A DNA stretch of 51,049 nt, from contig NZ_BDLU01000006.1 in NCBI RefSeq assembly GCF_006538165.1, positions 1 through 51,049 of the forward strand, in the 5' to 3' direction. This document shows, piece after piece, positions 8,365 to 17,477 of this stretch. The DNA comes from Komagataeibacter diospyri. GTDB taxonomy: Bacteria > Pseudomonadota > Alphaproteobacteria > Acetobacterales > Acetobacteraceae. Both the position numbers and the translations under genes were made by a program. The notes beneath the pieces were generated by a model. It did no database searches. It was not told the origin of the DNA and saw only the letters and a program-made list of their open reading frames with translations. Position 1 is the stretch's first letter. Each line of letters starts with the position of its first letter.

Positions 8365-9512
8365 AGCGGCTCACCCCTGCCCTGTTCATCCTGGGCCTGT
8401 CCTGCCCGCCAGCCCATGCCACGGATGTGGCGTTGCCTCCTGTCGTGAAGCTGGATGGGGCGGCCGTGGCGAACGCGGGTATCGCCATTGTCACGGCAGC
8501 ACCCGGTAGGGTTGTGCCCATGCTGCCGGTCATAAGCCGGGTCATGCCCGATACGACACGGGTCGTGCATATCCACCCCGCTGGCAGCGGCAAGGTGCTG
8601 GCGGTGCTGGTGCAGCCGGGCACACCCGTGCGGCGGGGACAGGCGCTGCTGCGTTATCAGGACCATTCCCTGCATGTCGCGCGTCTGCAGGCGGTCCAGA
8701 TGCGTGCGGCGCTGACAGCCGCCATCGCGGCCCGGAGCGATGCGGCGGGCGCCGTGCAGCGGGCAAAGGCGCTGGCGGGCGAAACCATCTCCATGGCCGA
8801 ACTGCGCCGCAGGCAGGATGCACTGGCGCAGGCTGACGCCACCATGCACGCGCGACAGGCGGACGTGGATACGCTGGGCCATCGTTTCGCGGAGGAGTTC
8901 AATTCATCATCGGAACAGGACAGCAAGCGCACGGAAGACGAGAGCTCGACCCTGATTGCCCCTGTCGATGGCATGGTGCAGGCGCTCAATACTTCGGTGG
9001 CGGGCGACGTGGACCCGACCATGGATGTGGCGACTGTGGCGGACCTGTCCGGCATATGGCTTGTCTCCGACATCCCTCCCGATCAGGCCGTACGGATCGC
9101 ACCGGGCGGGCAGCAGGTGACGCAGGCGGCAGGTGGCCCGTTCACGTCGCGCATCGACACGGTGGATGGCATGGCCAGTCCGTTGACCGGGCTGGTCCGC
9201 GTCATCAGCAGCGTGCCCAACCCCACCGGCGCACTGGTGCCCGGCATGGTGCTGGATGCAACACTGGCACAGCGCGATAGCGTGGCGGGCATTGTCGTGC
9301 CGTCCGAAGCCCTTCAGCAGATTGACGGGCAGAGCGTCGTGTTCTTGCGGATGAGCGAAACCGATTACCGGCCCGTCGTGGTTGATGTGGCGCTGGATGA
9401 CGGGATTCAAGCGGTCGTCCGTTCCGGCCTGAAAGGGGGCGAGCCGGTCGTAGGCCACGGCAGCTTCGCCCTGCATTCGGTCATCGGCCTTGCCGGGATG
9501 GATGCGGACTGA
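8361..9512 (+). CDS. Periplasmic adaptor (membrane fusion) subunit of the metal RND efflux system
   Basis: This 383-aa CzcB/CusB-like adaptor starts MKRLTPALFILGLSCPPAHA, a signal peptide. The start at 8361 overlaps the preceding stop by 4 bp, and an in-frame extension upstream is ignored because it would bury the signal sequence. The barrel-sandwich/lipoyl half PAGSGKVLAVLVQPGTPVRRGQ lies near residues 75-95. It is followed by an alpha-hairpin (QAVQMRAALTAAIAARS... to ADATMHARQADVDTLG) and the returning half STLIAPVDGMVQALN. No N-terminal Met-rich or His-rich metal tail of the CusB/CzcB kind is evident. It bridges pump and channel in the periplasm. Its stop overlaps the permease start by one base. 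Confidence 0.9.
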   Translation: MKRLTPALFILGLSCPPAHATDVALPPVVKLDGAAVANAGIAIVTAAPGRVVPMLPVISRVMPDTTRVVHIHPAGSGKVLAVLVQPGTPVRRGQALLRYQDHSLHVARLQAVQMRAALTAAIAARSDAAGAVQRAKALAGETISMAELRRRQDALAQADATMHARQADVDTLGHRFAEEFNSSSEQDSKRTEDESSTLIAPVDGMVQALNTSVAGDVDPTMDVATVADLSGIWLVSDIPPDQAVRIAPGGQQVTQAAGGPFTSRIDTVDGMASPLTGLVRVISSVPNPTGALVPGMVLDATLAQRDSVAGIVVPSEALQQIDGQSVVFLRMSETDYRPVVVDVALDDGIQAVVRSGLKGGEPVVGHGSFALHSVIGLAGMDAD

Positions 9513-12500
9513 TGGCGCGGAAATACCTTGAGGCGCTGATGCGCGCGCGCATGCTGGTTCTGGGCGGTCTTTTCGTGCTGCTGGCGGCTGGAATCATGAC
9601 GGTGCTGGGTCTGCCGGTGGAGGCGGTGCCCGATATCTCGCCCCGTCAGGTGCTTGTCTCGGTTGTCGCCCCCGGCCTCGCGACGGAAGAAGTGGAGAAA
9701 CTCATCACCTTTCCCGTCGAGGCCAGCATGACCGGCATTCCCGGCATGACCGACCTGCGCTCCGTCTCCCGTGGCGGGGTGTCGGTGGTATATGTGCAAT
9801 TTGCCGACGACACCGACATCAACCTTGACCGCACCCGCGTGAACGAGCGCATGCAGCAGGCGCGTTCGAACATATCCGTGCCCGGAATCACCATCAGCAT
9901 GGGGCCGCTGGCCACAGGCATGGGCGAGATCATGCAGTTCCAGATCCGGGGCGCGGGGCGCTCGCCCATGGAACTCAACCGCATCATGAACTGGACCGTG
10001 GTGCCGCAGATGCGCCTCGTGCCCGGCGTGGTGGACGTGAACGTCAATGGCGGGGCGGAGGAAACCTATGAAGTCACGCTTGATCCGGCACGGCTGATCG
10101 GGGCCAATCTTTCCGTCGGTGAGGTCTATCGCGCGGTGGATGAGAATAATGCCGCGTCTGGTGGTGGCTGGATCACGCATCATGCCGAACAGCAGAGCGT
10201 GGTCGGGCGCGGGCTGGTGGGTAGCCTTGCGGATTTCGGCAACATCGCCGTGCGGACCAATACGGACGGCTCGGTCGTGCGCCTGCGCGACCTCGGGCGC
10301 ATCACCACGGGCGCGCGCACCCGGCTGGGGGCGGTCACGCGCGACGGACAGGGCGAAATCGTGATCGGCGTGGTGATGATGGAAAGTGGGGCGAGTTCCA
10401 ACGCCACCCTTGCCGCGATCGACCGCGCCCTGCCGGGTATCCGGCAGGCGCTGCCCGCAGGCGTTACGCTGGCCCCCTACTACACCCGCGCCACCCTGAC
10501 CGGGCAGACCATCGCCACCGTGCGTGACAACCTGTTGATGGGCGCAGTGCTGGTGGTGGGCGTGCTGGTGGTGGTGATCGGGAGCTGGCAGGCGGCCCTT
10601 GTCATTGCCTCGGTCATTCCGGTGGCCCTTGTCTGCGCCATGGCGGGGATGCGGCAGTTCGGGATTTCAGCCAACCTGCTCAGTCTGGGCGCGATCGATT
10701 TTGGCATGATCGTCGATGGCTCGCTGGTGGTGATCGAACATGTCCTGTCACGGCGCGAGGAGGAACCGGATGTGGAATTCATGCCCCTCGTGGTGTCATC
10801 CGTGCAGCAGGTCATGCGCCCGGTGGGGTTCGCCATCCTCGTCATCATCATGGTCTATCTGCCCATCCTGACGCTGCAGGGGATCGAGGGGCGCATGTTC
10901 CGTCCCATGGCGCAGACGGTCATCATGGCGCTGCTGGCGTCGCTTGCTTACTGCTTCATCTGCATTCCCGTGCTGGCCAGCCTTGCGCTGGGGCGGCTGC
11001 ACCCTGCGGGCGATACGCGACTGATCGCATGGCTGCGCCGCCCATATACCCATATGGTGACATGGGGGGAGATGCATCCGCGCACCCTGTTCGGCGGCAC
11101 GATCGCGGTGCTGGTCGTATCGGCTGTTCTTGCCACACGACTGGGGGGTGAATTCATTCCCCAGCTTGATGAAGGCGCACTTGCGGTCACCACCACCCGA
11201 CTGCCCTCGGTCTCGCTCGACACCGTGCTGGCGTCGGTCACGAAGCAGGAGCAGATCCTGCGTCGCTTCCCTGAGGTCAGGACAGTGGTCAGCAATACCG
11301 GCACATCCGCCATTCCGACCGACCCGATGGGCGTGAATGAGACCGACAGCTTCATCTTCCTCAATCCCCCCTCCACATGGAAAACCGCACGCACGCAGGC
11401 CGGACTTGTCGCCGCGATGGACGACACAATGCGGCGCGAACTGCCCGATGCACTGTATTCATGGAGCCAGCCGGTGCAGATGCGCATGGACGACCTGCTC
11501 TCTGGCGTGCGCACCCAGATTGCCGTCTCGATCTTCGGTGATGACCTGACCACGCTGGCAGAACTGGGCGACCGGGTGGTGGCTGCAATGTCCGGCGTGA
11601 AAGGCGCGGCGGACGTGGCGGCGGCAGGCGATGGCGCCGTGCCGCTGATCGTGGCCGATATCGACCGCACGCAGGCCGCCAGCCGCAATGTGGCGGTGCA
11701 GGACATTCTGGATACGGTAGAGGCGGTTGGCGGGCATATCGGCACAAGGCCGGTGATCGTGGATAACGCCATCATCAGCACGCAGGTGCGCCTTGAACCG
11801 AAGCGCGTGACCTCGGCTGCCGCGATTGGTGCGCTGCAGGTCCGGCGCATGGACGGGCAAGGCAGTGTCATGCTTTCACAGGTGGCGCATGTGCATGAAG
11901 TCGATGGCCCGCCGCGCATCAGCCGCGATGGCGTGCGCCGGCGCATGGTGGTCCAGGCCAATGTGCGCGGGCGGGATCTTGCGTCCTACGTGGCCGAGGC
12001 ACAGGCCCGGGTGGTTCGGGACGTGAAACTGCCCGCAGGCTATACCATGCAGTGGGATGGCCAGTTCCGTAACCTGCAATCAGCGGTGCTGCGGCTGGAG
12101 ATCGTCCTGCCCATTGCCCTTGGCCTGATCTTTGCCCTGCTGGTGGTGGCGTTTGGCGCGGTCCGGCCTGCCCTTCTGGTATTCATCAACCTGCCGGTGG
12201 CGGCGACCGGCGGCATCGTGGCGCTGACGCTGCGGGGCCTGCCGTTCAGCATTTCGGCAGGCATCGGCTTTATTGCACTGTTTGGCGTGGCGATCCTCAA
12301 CGGTGTGGTGCTGGTCAGTGAAATCGCAGCCCTGCGCGCGGGTGGCATGGCGGTGGCGCAGGCGGCCTTTGCCGCCGCCGAATCCCGCTTTCGCCCGGTC
12401 ATGGCCACGGCCCTTGTCGCCAGCCTTGGCTTTTTCCCCATGGCGTTTTCAGACAGTGCGGGGGCCGAGGTCGAGCGCCCGCTGGCCAGCGTGGTGATCG

Positions 12501-12586
12501 GCGGGCTGGTTACGTCCACATTGCTTACACTCCTGGTGCTGCCATCGCTTTACGCCCGGGTCATGCGAGAGAAAGTTCGGGACTGA
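9512..12586 (+). CDS. Heavy-metal RND efflux permease (CzcA/CusA-like)
   Basis: This 1024-aa inner-membrane proton-driven pump belongs to the HME-RND family. TM1 lies near residues 11-33, followed by VPDISPRQVLVSVVAPGLA. The TM4 proton-relay motif is DFGMIVDGSLVVIEH, with Asp396 and Asp402. It is a variant of the DFGxxxDGAxxxVEN signature of CzcA/CnrA pumps, with Ser and His in place of Ala and Asn. The second half repeats the fold (GGEFIPQLDEGALAVTTTRL and TM11-12 near the end). The pump binds periplasmic or cytosolic divalent cations and passes them to the TolC duct. The exact metal (Co, Ni, Zn, Cd, Cu) cannot be assigned. Single-base overlaps with both neighbours show a tightly coupled operon. 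The final ATGA leads straight into the response regulator. Confidence 0.93.
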   Translation: MARKYLEALMRARMLVLGGLFVLLAAGIMTVLGLPVEAVPDISPRQVLVSVVAPGLATEEVEKLITFPVEASMTGIPGMTDLRSVSRGGVSVVYVQFADDTDINLDRTRVNERMQQARSNISVPGITISMGPLATGMGEIMQFQIRGAGRSPMELNRIMNWTVVPQMRLVPGVVDVNVNGGAEETYEVTLDPARLIGANLSVGEVYRAVDENNAASGGGWITHHAEQQSVVGRGLVGSLADFGNIAVRTNTDGSVVRLRDLGRITTGARTRLGAVTRDGQGEIVIGVVMMESGASSNATLAAIDRALPGIRQALPAGVTLAPYYTRATLTGQTIATVRDNLLMGAVLVVGVLVVVIGSWQAALVIASVIPVALVCAMAGMRQFGISANLLSLGAIDFGMIVDGSLVVIEHVLSRREEEPDVEFMPLVVSSVQQVMRPVGFAILVIIMVYLPILTLQGIEGRMFRPMAQTVIMALLASLAYCFICIPVLASLALGRLHPAGDTRLIAWLRRPYTHMVTWGEMHPRTLFGGTIAVLVVSAVLATRLGGEFIPQLDEGALAVTTTRLPSVSLDTVLASVTKQEQILRRFPEVRTVVSNTGTSAIPTDPMGVNETDSFIFLNPPSTWKTARTQAGLVAAMDDTMRRELPDALYSWSQPVQMRMDDLLSGVRTQIAVSIFGDDLTTLAELGDRVVAAMSGVKGAADVAAAGDGAVPLIVADIDRTQAASRNVAVQDILDTVEAVGGHIGTRPVIVDNAIISTQVRLEPKRVTSAAAIGALQVRRMDGQGSVMLSQVAHVHEVDGPPRISRDGVRRRMVVQANVRGRDLASYVAEAQARVVRDVKLPAGYTMQWDGQFRNLQSAVLRLEIVLPIALGLIFALLVVAFGAVRPALLVFINLPVAATGGIVALTLRGLPFSISAGIGFIALFGVAILNGVVLVSEIAALRAGGMAVAQAAFAAAESRFRPVMATALVASLGFFPMAFSDSAGAEVERPLASVVIGGLVTSTLLTLLVLPSLYARVMREKVRD

Positions 12587-13257
12587 TGCGTATCCTTATT
12601 GTTGAAGATGAACGTGACCTTGGGGCGGCAGTGCAGGAGCGCGTGCGGCTGGACGGGCACGCCGTGGACTGGTTCATGACGCTGGAGGACGCGCGCGCGG
12701 CCATGGCCACCGTGGATTATGATTTCATGCTGCTTGATCTTGGGCTGCCAGATGGCAGCGGGCGCGACCTGCTGCGTGAAATCCGTGCTACGTCGTCTGA
12801 TATCGCCATCCTCATCACCACGGCGGAAGATCAGATCAGCGACCGCATTGCCGGCCTGTCCGAAGGGGCGGATGATTATATTGTCAAGCCTTACGACCTG
12901 AACGAACTCGTGGCCCGTATCGCTGCCGTGGCGCGGCGTTATGCGGCTCCCCGCAGGCAGGTCCATTATCGCATTGGGGAGATTACGATCGACCGGGAAA
13001 ACCGCTCGGTATCGCGCAGCGGGCGGGTGCTTGACCTGACCGCACGGGAATGGGCCATTATGGAACTGCTTTCACGTCATCCGGGGCGGATCTATTCCCG
13101 CCAGCAGATCGACACGGCCCTGTATGCGCTGGACCACGATGTGGACAGCAACACTGTCGAGGTTTTCATAAGCCGCCTGCGCAAGAAGGTGGGCAACACG
13201 GTGATCAGGACTGTCCGTGGCCGTGGATACTGCCTGGCTGACGGTGAAGCAGTATGA
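12586..13257 (+). CDS. OmpR/PhoB-family response regulator of the metal efflux operon
   Basis: This 223-aa regulator has an N-terminal receiver domain (VEDERDLG acidic pocket, phospho-acceptor Asp51 in MLLDLGLPDGSG, Lys in IVKPYDLNEL) and a C-terminal winged helix (residues about 125-220, ending VRTVRGRGYCLADGE). It closely resembles CzcR/CusR/QseB-type regulators. It starts at the ATG overlapping the permease stop and overlaps the histidine kinase start by 4 bp. It therefore probably autoregulates its own efflux operon together with the kinase. Confidence 0.93.
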   Translation: MRILIVEDERDLGAAVQERVRLDGHAVDWFMTLEDARAAMATVDYDFMLLDLGLPDGSGRDLLREIRATSSDIAILITTAEDQISDRIAGLSEGADDYIVKPYDLNELVARIAAVARRYAAPRRQVHYRIGEITIDRENRSVSRSGRVLDLTAREWAIMELLSRHPGRIYSRQQIDTALYALDHDVDSNTVEVFISRLRKKVGNTVIRTVRGRGYCLADGEAV

Positions 13258-14603
13258 AGAACTGGAGTCTCGCCACCCGCATCGTCAGTAGTGTCCTGAG
13301 CGTGGTGACGCTCAGCCTGCTGGCTCTCAGCCTCGCCGTTGCAGGCTTTACCCGCTACGAAATAACGGAACGGCTGGACAATTCCCTGCAGGAAGTCTCC
13401 GAACGGCTGCAGGCCACCATCGCTACACAGCCCCATGGACCACGGGACACTGTTGCCTGGGTGCCCGGTGTCGGACCGCGCACACTCGCCTACCAGGTGG
13501 TCGATCAGTCCGGGCATGTGGTGTTGCGCTCACAGAATGCGCCGGTCCAGCCGTTTGTGCCCGATATCCATACCGGGTTTGTCGATACCCCCCGTTTCCG
13601 GGTCTATATCGCAGCCCCGACCGCCACGGCCTATCGTGTGCTGGTGGGGGAGCCGACATTGCACCGTCGGGGGGCGACGTGGCGCGCGACGGCGATCGCC
13701 ATTGTGCCGATACTGGTTTTCCTGCCTGTCATCTGGCTGCTGGTACGCGTGATCGTACGGCGTGCCCTGCGCCCGCTTGACCGCCTGCATGATGAAATGC
13801 AATCGCGTGGCAGCGGCAACCTGCGGCCCATCCCCTCGCTTGACCTGCCGGTGGAACTCGTCTCCATCCAGCATGCCGTCAATACCCTTCTGGCCCGTCT
13901 GGAAACCGCACTTTCCACCGAGCGGGCCTTTGCCGCAAGTGCCGCGCATGAACTGCGCAACCCGCTTGGCGCCCTGCTGGCGCAGGTGCAGATGCTGGGC
14001 CGCATGGTATCGCCAGAAACGGAGGCCGGGCGCAGGGTGGACATCATTGCCGACCGGACCCGCCGACTTGGACGGACGGTAGAAAAACTGCTGCAGTTCT
14101 CACGTGCCTCGTCAGGTGTTGCCTTCCGCCGCAACCGCTTCGACCTCCTGACCGTGCTGCGTGTACTGGCGGACGATCTGGACCATAACCCGCGTGACGG
14201 GTGCGGAATCATCCTGAACGTAAACGGGATCAGCCACATATTTGTGCATGGTGACATGGATGCGACCGGCATCATGCTGCGCAACCTGCTGGAAAACGCA
14301 TTGCTGCACGGGGGGCGTGAGACGCCCGTGCATGTGGCCGTCCTGCCAGATGGGGGCATTGACATTACCAACGACTGCCCGGCCCTGACGGCGGACATGC
14401 TGACGCGGCTGACCAGTCCGTTCGTGCGCGGCGGGACTGGCACGCGCGGCAGCGGCCTTGGCCTGGCAATTGCCAGCAATATTGCCCGGCAGATGGACGC
14501 GACCATGCGCCTGCGTTCCCCGCTGCCGGAATCAGGCAGGGGGTTTGGTGCCCACATTACTTTCCCCGACCCGGATGTGATCCGCGCCTCCGGCACAGCC
14601 TGA
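13254..14603 (+). CDS. Sensor histidine kinase of the metal efflux operon
   Basis: This 449-aa membrane kinase has TM1 at residues about 9-31 and a periplasmic sensor of roughly 110 residues (QEVSERLQA to PTLHRRG). TM2 lies at about 145-166 and a HAMP-like linker (RALRPLDRLHDEM) follows. The DHp helix has phospho-accepting His232 in SAAHELRNPLGALLAQ. The HATPase domain carries the N box NLLENALLHGG, the D/F-like region SPFVRGGTG and the G box RGSGLGLAIASNIARQM. The cognate regulator overlaps at its 5' end. The sensor has no obvious His/Met-rich metal site, so the signal may be a metal or another periplasmic cue. The architecture agrees with CusS/CzcS/QseC-type kinases. Confidence 0.93.
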   Translation: MKNWSLATRIVSSVLSVVTLSLLALSLAVAGFTRYEITERLDNSLQEVSERLQATIATQPHGPRDTVAWVPGVGPRTLAYQVVDQSGHVVLRSQNAPVQPFVPDIHTGFVDTPRFRVYIAAPTATAYRVLVGEPTLHRRGATWRATAIAIVPILVFLPVIWLLVRVIVRRALRPLDRLHDEMQSRGSGNLRPIPSLDLPVELVSIQHAVNTLLARLETALSTERAFAASAAHELRNPLGALLAQVQMLGRMVSPETEAGRRVDIIADRTRRLGRTVEKLLQFSRASSGVAFRRNRFDLLTVLRVLADDLDHNPRDGCGIILNVNGISHIFVHGDMDATGIMLRNLLENALLHGGRETPVHVAVLPDGGIDITNDCPALTADMLTRLTSPFVRGGTGTRGSGLGLAIASNIARQMDATMRLRSPLPESGRGFGAHITFPDPDVIRASGTA

Positions 14604-14639
14604 GACCGCGCGTTCGGTTTCACGTCATATGGAACTGAT

Positions 14640-15071
14640 ATGAAGACTGGCATGACGCACGAAACACTCCCGGCACGCAGGCGCTATGATGCGCCGACAG
14701 TCTTTTTTTACTGGAGCTGTGCAGCAATCATCATGTTGCAGTTCATAAGCGCAGATATATGGGGTCTGTTCCATAATCCGCTGCGTCACCAGCTTCTGGT
14801 CAGCCACCTGACGGCGGGAATGGTGCCAAGCAGTGCTACTGCCCGTGCGCATCGCGTGGCGGATCGGGTGGGGGCGACAGATGTCCGCATCAGACCGCTG
14901 GCTGGGCTCTCTCTTGGCCTGCTGCATCAGCCACACCAGTGGAATTGCTGGCTGATCATCTTTCTGGCTACCGGCCACGCGCTGGCGGCGTGTTTTCATT
15001 ACTTCACCCTGCGCGACAATGTTCTGCAGCGCATGTTCATGACCGGGAATATATCGAATGGACGTAAGTGA
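14640..15071 (+). pseudogene. Cytochrome b561 family gene, frameshifted and internally deleted
   Basis: The N-terminal part, RYDAPTVFFYWSCAAIIMLQ, then HNPLRHQLLVSHLTAGM, is TM1 and the start of TM2 of a cytochrome b561. The end, WLIIFLATGHALAACFHY followed by LRDNVLQRM, is the last TM with its heme-ligand histidines. Between about 14825 and 14930 the frame is shifted by one base. The +1 frame reads VLLPVRIAWRIGWGRQMSAS, the expected continuation after TM2, while the open frame reads nonsense (VPSSATARAHRVADR). About 35 residues including TM3 are also missing (143 aa against about 180). An intact open frame remains only because the shifts compensate. Normally such proteins shuttle electrons from quinol at the inner membrane. 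It follows the sensor kinase by 36 bp and overlaps the transporter gene by 14 bp, so it probably remains part of the transcript. Confidence 0.65.
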
Positions 15072-15765
15072 TAAGGGCATATCTGGTTCGGATGAGGTAC
15101 ATGCAGCCGCCCGTATGGGCTGGCTGCGGGCCTCCGTTCTCGGGGCAAATGACGGAATACTGTCTACTTCCAGCCTTATTATTGGCGTTGCAAGTGCCCA
15201 TACCGCGCAGGCAGGAATACTACTGGCTGGTATTTCCAGTCTGATAGCTGGCGCCATGTCCATGGCTGCAGGGGAATATGTGTCTGTCAGTTCCCAGGCC
15301 GATTCAGAAAAGGCGGATCTGACCCGTGAAAAAAAGGAACTCGGTAGTAGCTGGGATTCTGAAGTCAGCGAACTGGCTGGCATATATCGTCAGCGTGGAC
15401 TTGATGATCTTCTGGCGCACCAGGTCGCCGTTGCCCTGATGAAACATGATGCGCTGGGCGTCCATGCCCGTGACGAACTGGGTATCTCCGATGTAACGGC
15501 GGCGCGTCCGATACAGGCTGCCCTGGCGTCCGCATGTGCATTTGCGCTTGGCGCCATACTGCCGTTGCTTACGGCCGTGCTATCACCACTCAGGCTGGTA
15601 TCATGGAGTGTCTCTATCGTTTCGCTGATCTGTCTTGCAATTCTGGGAACTGTCGGCGCTCTGGCTGGAGGTACGGCACCCTGGCGTCCAGCGTTGCGGG
15701 TCATATTCTGGGGCGTGATGGCCATGCTTGTCACATCGGTTATTGGAAACGTATTCAATAAGTAA
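15058..15765 (+). CDS. VIT1/CCC1-family Fe2+/Mn2+ transporter
   Basis: This 235-aa integral membrane protein of the vacuolar iron transporter family moves ferrous iron or manganese out of the cytosol. Family hallmarks are LRASVLGANDGILSTSSLIIG (TM1, first part cited only), AGAMSMAAGEYVSVSSQAD (TM2 end) and an acidic cytoplasmic metal-binding helix bundle (KADLTREKKELG to ARDELGI). Three C-terminal spans follow. It starts at the ATG at 15058 preceded by GGGAA. It lies last in the transcript that begins at the Fur box, after the metal RND system and the broken b561 gene. Together they look like a module that lowers cytosolic divalent metal. Direct control by Fur is an inference from the single upstream site. 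Confidence 0.9.
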   Translation: MDVSDKGISGSDEVHAAARMGWLRASVLGANDGILSTSSLIIGVASAHTAQAGILLAGISSLIAGAMSMAAGEYVSVSSQADSEKADLTREKKELGSSWDSEVSELAGIYRQRGLDDLLAHQVAVALMKHDALGVHARDELGISDVTAARPIQAALASACAFALGAILPLLTAVLSPLRLVSWSVSIVSLICLAILGTVGALAGGTAPWRPALRVIFWGVMAMLVTSVIGNVFNK

Positions 15766-15797
15766 AAATATGAATTTTTATTTTACCATGGGCATTA

Positions 15798-15930
15798 TTA
15801 CGGATTGTTGTCTCTGTGGTATTTGAAAGTAATGGTTGCTGCAAAGCATCTGGCCGGGCAGAATATATGGGCGCTACGGTCATAACGCGTTGCGATACGG
15901 TGCGCTGTATGATTGGCGACAGAATGTTTC
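15798..15930 (-). pseudogene. C-terminal remnant of an IS5-family transposase
   Basis: The minus strand reads HRIATRYDRSAHIFCPARCF followed by AATITFKYH. This matches the conserved end of IS5-family transposases (RRIATRYDRxxxxFLxAVxLAATxxFWL). Nothing of the catalytic core remains. The rest of the gap (15766-16152) is AT-rich with no other gene; it must carry the promoter of the following operon. Confidence 0.6.
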
Positions 15931-16152
15931 AGCGTTGCTTCACGGATGGTTTTTGGGAAAATATTCCTTAAAAAAATTATGTCAGGTTTCTGAAATTTCA
16001 AAATGATGTCCGTCAATCCATTCAATGGACTAGATTAACAAATTGTTTATATTTAGGTAATCTGGAATAGAAATATTTTTGTGACTATTTTTTAATAGGA
16101 AATATGATAACAGGAAATTTCCGCTACGATTGAGGAAGATTTTTCCCCTGTC

Positions 16153-16428
16153 ATGATATCAGTGCGTCCACTTACGACCCTGCCGTTTTTCCCCCTGTTG
16201 CTTGGGGGATGTGCATTTCGGGGGGCGCCCTCTTTTCCAGTGGTGGGCGCCTATTTCCCGGCATGGATGGTGTGCGGGCTGACCGGGGTTGCGGTGTCGC
16301 TGGGCCTGCGGGTGGTATTCGTGCTGACGGGGGTGGATGCCATCCTCAGCTTCCGGCTTTTTACCTATGTCGCACTGGGTGTCCTTGCCGCGCTGGCGGT
16401 CTGGCTGGTGGCTTTCGGCCCCGGATGA
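16153..16428 (+). CDS. DUF1656 (AaeX-like) small membrane protein
   Basis: This 91-aa inner-membrane protein has two to three hydrophobic segments (residues about 8-22, 33-55 and 64-88). The SFPVVGAYFPAWMVCGLTGVA region is the DUF1656 signature, seen in AaeX/YdhI proteins that precede HlyD-FUSC efflux pairs (first residues only quoted). Function is unknown; it is presumed to be an accessory of the pump. Its TGA overlaps the start of the HlyD-type gene (ATGATG), so it is the first gene of a four-gene efflux operon. Confidence 0.85.
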   Translation: MISVRPLTTLPFFPLLLGGCAFRGAPSFPVVGAYFPAWMVCGLTGVAVSLGLRVVFVLTGVDAILSFRLFTYVALGVLAALAVWLVAFGPG

Positions 16429-17477
16429 TGCAGCGCGTCCGTATTTCAGGCAGAAAGCCGCTTGGCATGGCCATTGCCGCAGGCTGCATCGGTACTGCCG
16501 TCGTGCTGAGTCTTTATGTGGCTCACCGGGGAAATGCCTATCCCGGGTCCGATAGCGCAAGCATTGATGCCGAACTGGTTCATATCGCCTCAACGGTTGG
16601 TGGACGGCTGACAGACCTTCCGGTTCAGGTCAACCAGCATGTTCATAAAGGCGACGTGCTGTACCGCCTCGATCCCGAGCCTTATATGCTGGGCGTGCAG
16701 CAGGCGCAGGCCAATCTGGACCTTGCCAGCGCGGAGGTGGAGAACCAGAAGCGTCTGGTTGGCGTTAAAACGGCAACAGCCGCCGCCGCGCGTGACCAGG
16801 TCACCCGCGCCCAGACCAACCGCGACCTTGCGGCCCGTACGACCGGGCGCCTGCAGCCGCTGGCCGGTAAATCCTATATTCCATGGCAGGAATACGACCA
16901 GGCCCGCGTTGCCCTTCGTGATGCCGAGGTCTCGCTGGCACAGGCGCGACAGCAGTCCGCAGCGGCGGATATGGCCGTGGGTGACCTGAAAAGCGCACAG
17001 GCCGCACAGGCTGCAAGCCAGGCGATGCTGGATCATGCCCGTTACGAACTGCGCCAGACAGTTGTCACCGCGCCTGCGGATGGATACGTGACCAGCCTTG
17101 GTGTAAAGCCGGGCGAAGTGCTGGCCCCGTCACAGGTGCTGTTTACGCTGATTGTGGATGAGGCATGGTACGTGACCGCCACCATTCGGGAAATCGACCT
17201 TGCCCCCGTTCATCCCGGTGACTGTGTTACGGTCTATTCCATGATCGACCGCCATACCCCCCTGCGGGGCCACGTGGAAAGCATTGGGTGGGGCGTTATG
17301 TCCGCCGATACGACCGGTCTTGCACGCACGCTGCCCCTCGTGCCACGGCAGATGGACTGGGTTCACGTCGCCCAGCGTTTTCCGGTGCGGATCCGTCTGG
17401 ATGACATCCGCCCTGCCCTGCTGCGCATGGGCGCCACCGCTACCGTCGAGATCCGTTATGGCGCCGCCTGCCACTAA
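16425..17477 (+). CDS. HlyD/EmrA-family membrane fusion protein (AaeA-like)
   Basis: This 350-aa adaptor is anchored by one N-terminal TM (LGMAIAAGCIGTAVVLSLYV, residues about 12-31). The biotinyl-lipoyl halves are VGGRLTDLPVQVNQHVHKGD and VTAPADGYVTSLGVKPGEVL. A long coiled-coil hairpin between them contains many Ala/Gln/Arg (QAQANLDLASAEVENQKRLV to AAQAASQAMLDHARYELRQ, each shown in part). It connects the FUSC inner-membrane protein with the NodT-type outer-membrane factor. The start is at 16425, overlapping the DUF1656 stop; a longer upstream frame is antisense to sense and ignored. The 3' end overlaps the next gene by 20 bp. Confidence 0.9.
   Translation: MMQRVRISGRKPLGMAIAAGCIGTAVVLSLYVAHRGNAYPGSDSASIDAELVHIASTVGGRLTDLPVQVNQHVHKGDVLYRLDPEPYMLGVQQAQANLDLASAEVENQKRLVGVKTATAAAARDQVTRAQTNRDLAARTTGRLQPLAGKSYIPWQEYDQARVALRDAEVSLAQARQQSAAADMAVGDLKSAQAAQAASQAMLDHARYELRQTVVTAPADGYVTSLGVKPGEVLAPSQVLFTLIVDEAWYVTATIREIDLAPVHPGDCVTVYSMIDRHTPLRGHVESIGWGVMSADTTGLARTLPLVPRQMDWVHVAQRFPVRIRLDDIRPALLRMGATATVEIRYGAACH

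Noticed and set aside
7507..8882. Long minus-strand frames opposite the TolC-type and adaptor genes
   Set aside because: Composition is typical of antisense high-GC shadows. The plus strand has clear families, signal peptides and ATGA overlaps.
10948..11961. 337-aa open frame antisense to the RND permease gene
   Set aside because: It lies entirely opposite a clear CzcA-like coding sequence in high-GC DNA, with a Ser/Arg/Thr-rich shadow composition and no family motifs.
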